Assembly (NCBI GenBank): GCA_009731375.1
Contig: BJOX01000188.1
Location: 55,733-106,045, forward strand
Source: Paulinella micropora
Lineage: Eukaryota > Cercozoa > Imbricatea > Euglyphida
Direction: 5' to 3'
DNA: 50,313 nt
The notes under the pieces were generated by a model. That model searched no databases, had not been told where the DNA came from, and saw nothing but the letters and a program-made list of their open reading frames with translations. Of this stretch, positions 49,124 through 50,313 are shown in pieces. The number at the start of each line of letters is the position of its first letter. Position 1 is the stretch's first letter. Made by a program: the position numbers and the translations under genes.

Positions 49124-49790
49124 CATACATACATACATAGAACAAGAACAATACAACCTGTTCCAGACTCGCTGTCGGTAAGCCTTCAAAGTCGAAGTAT
49201 GTATGTATGTATGTATGTATGTATGTGTATGTATGTATGTATGTATGTATGTATGAGATCTTGTATGTATGTATGTATGTATGTATGTATGTATGTATGT
49301 ATGTATAAATATATGTACAGGAAGGACGGTTCGACTCGCTGCCTTATTACATCAAACATACATATATACATACATACATACACTACATACATACATACAT
49401 ACATACATACATAGAACAAGAACAATACAACCTGTTCCAGACTCGCTGTCGGTAGCCTTCAAAGTCGAAGTATGTATGTACGTATGTATGTATGTATGTA
49501 TGTATGTATAAATGTATGTACAGGAAGGTGGGTTCGACTCGCTGCCTAATTACGTACATACATACGTACATACATACATACATACATACAACAACAATAC
49601 AACCTGTTCCAGACTCGCTGTCGGTAAGCCTTCAAAGTCGAAGTATGTATGTATGTATGTATGTATGTATGTATAAATATATGTACAGGAAGGAGGGTTC
49701 GACTCGCTGCCTACTACATACATACATACATGCGTACATACATACATACATACATACATACATACATGCAACAAGAACAACAACAACAAC
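48675..49790. repeat. Ladder of exon 2 fragments (gene B) in alternating orientation
   Basis: Five 3'-fragments in exon orientation (CTGTTCCAGACTCGCTGTCG ... AAAGTCGAA near 48680, 48877, 49158, 49433 and 49605) alternate with five fragments like the exon's 5' end in the opposite orientation (TGTACAGGAAGGAGGGTTCG near 48770, 49060, 49312, 49518 and 49683). (TATG)n and (CATA)n lie between them, so each unit can fold back. Unit length is about 170-290 bp. Confidence 0.8.
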
Positions 49791-49844
49791 CTGTTCCAGA
49801 CTCGCTGTCGGTAAGCCTTCAAAGTCGAAATCGAAGCCACCTTC
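49791..49844 (-). CDS. Gene B exon 2
   Basis: Between TATGTACAG and GTTGTT, 18 codons, phase 0 in and out: EGGFDFDFEGLPTASLEQ. It is the only full copy; fragments of it fill the next 1.1 kb of the intron. Confidence 0.8.
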
Positions 49845-49859
49845 CTGTACATATATTTA

Positions 49860-49988
49860 TACATTTATACATTTATAAATACATACATACATACATACAT
49901 ACATACATACAAACAAACAAACATACATAAATACATACATATATACATACATACATACATATACACACATACATACACACATACTTAC

Positions 49989-50019
<31 letters not shown>

Positions 50020-50195
50020 CATACAAACATACAAACATACATACATACATACATAACATACATACATACATACGTACATACATACATACATACATAACAT
50101 ACATACATAACATACATACAGAACATCCATACATACATACATACATGCATACATACATACATGCATACATACATACATACATACATACATAGATA
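49860..50195 (-). repeat. (CATA)n / (TATG)n intron between gene B exons 1 and 2
   Basis: Tetranucleotide repeat with AAACA and ATAACA variants; nothing else seen. Confidence 0.9.
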
Positions 50196-50200
50196 GAGAC

Positions 50201-50274
50201 CTGTGTGGAGTAGCTGTTGGTGGCGGCGTCTGTGTCTGTTGACTCGAGGAGGAAGTTGGGAGTGTGACCATCTG
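50201..50274 (-). CDS. Gene B exon 1 of the window
   Basis: Between CTCTTCTCTCAG and GTCTCT. The frame that leaves in phase 0 reads DGHTPNFLLESTDTDAATNS then YSTQ. Another frame starts with ATG (MVTLPTSSSSQQTQTPPPTA) but would give phase 2 and a less protein-like exon 2, so I prefer the former. Confidence 0.65.
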
Positions 50275-50313
50275 CTGAGAGAAGAGAGAGAGAGAGAGAG
50301 ATAGAGGGGGGGG

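Overview
This window is eukaryotic and most likely animal. It has no prokaryotic gene layout. It has many tiny exons with consensus AG acceptors and GT donors, introns built almost entirely of microsatellites, a tRNA-derived SINE, other short retroelements with (ATT)n tails, fold-back elements and ten assembly gaps (about 2.9 kb of N). Long open frames across the microsatellites, such as LSLSLS, YIYI or HTHT runs, are not genes. I could not place the species; a repeat-rich invertebrate is a guess.

I read two convergent genes by following open exons bounded by AG and GT and requiring the codon phase to match from one exon to the next. Gene A (+ strand, 324 to 41181) is a chain of 33 proposed exons encoding about 980 residues. 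It has a Gln-rich start, long Ser/Pro/Asn-rich disordered segments, at least a dozen R-x-x-S sites and a stop at 41179-41181. The phase matches at nearly every junction; the weak link is around 34.3-34.6 kb. Gene B (- strand, 50274 down to 43609) has nine proposed exons and encodes about 575 residues rich in Gln, His, Ser, Pro and Ala. I recognise neither protein, so no gene symbols are given. There is no RNA evidence; the models rest on splice signals, phase continuity and protein-like composition.

The most striking pattern is how the introns are built. Many gene A exons sit inside a ladder of partial copies of themselves. Copies of the exon's 5' part, with its acceptor, lie upstream; copies of its 3' part, with its donor, lie downstream; microsatellite separates the copies. 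I count roughly a hundred fragments by eye. The clearest case is at 35.66-38.76 kb: two 5' fragments with (ATT)n, then the intact exon, then eleven 3' fragments with (GAT)n. Other ladders are at 1.2-3.1, 3.7-5.6, 10.7-12.4, 12.6-13.8, 14.35-16.4, 19.8-20.4, 21.5-24.3, 25.3-27.2, 27.6-29.2, 31, 32.1-32.8 and 39.2-40.4 kb. Gene B has a variant at 48.7-49.8 kb in which exon fragments alternate in orientation.

Between the ladders lie retroelement copies (8.9-9.4, 9.6-9.75, 18.85-18.96, 19.47-19.74, 20.84-21.26 and 47.99-48.40 kb), two fold-back elements (7.65 and 41.29 kb), a 22-bp minisatellite made of GTCACGTGAC E-boxes (19.9-20.4 kb), and a unique-looking intergenic stretch (41.4-43.6 kb) between the two gene ends.
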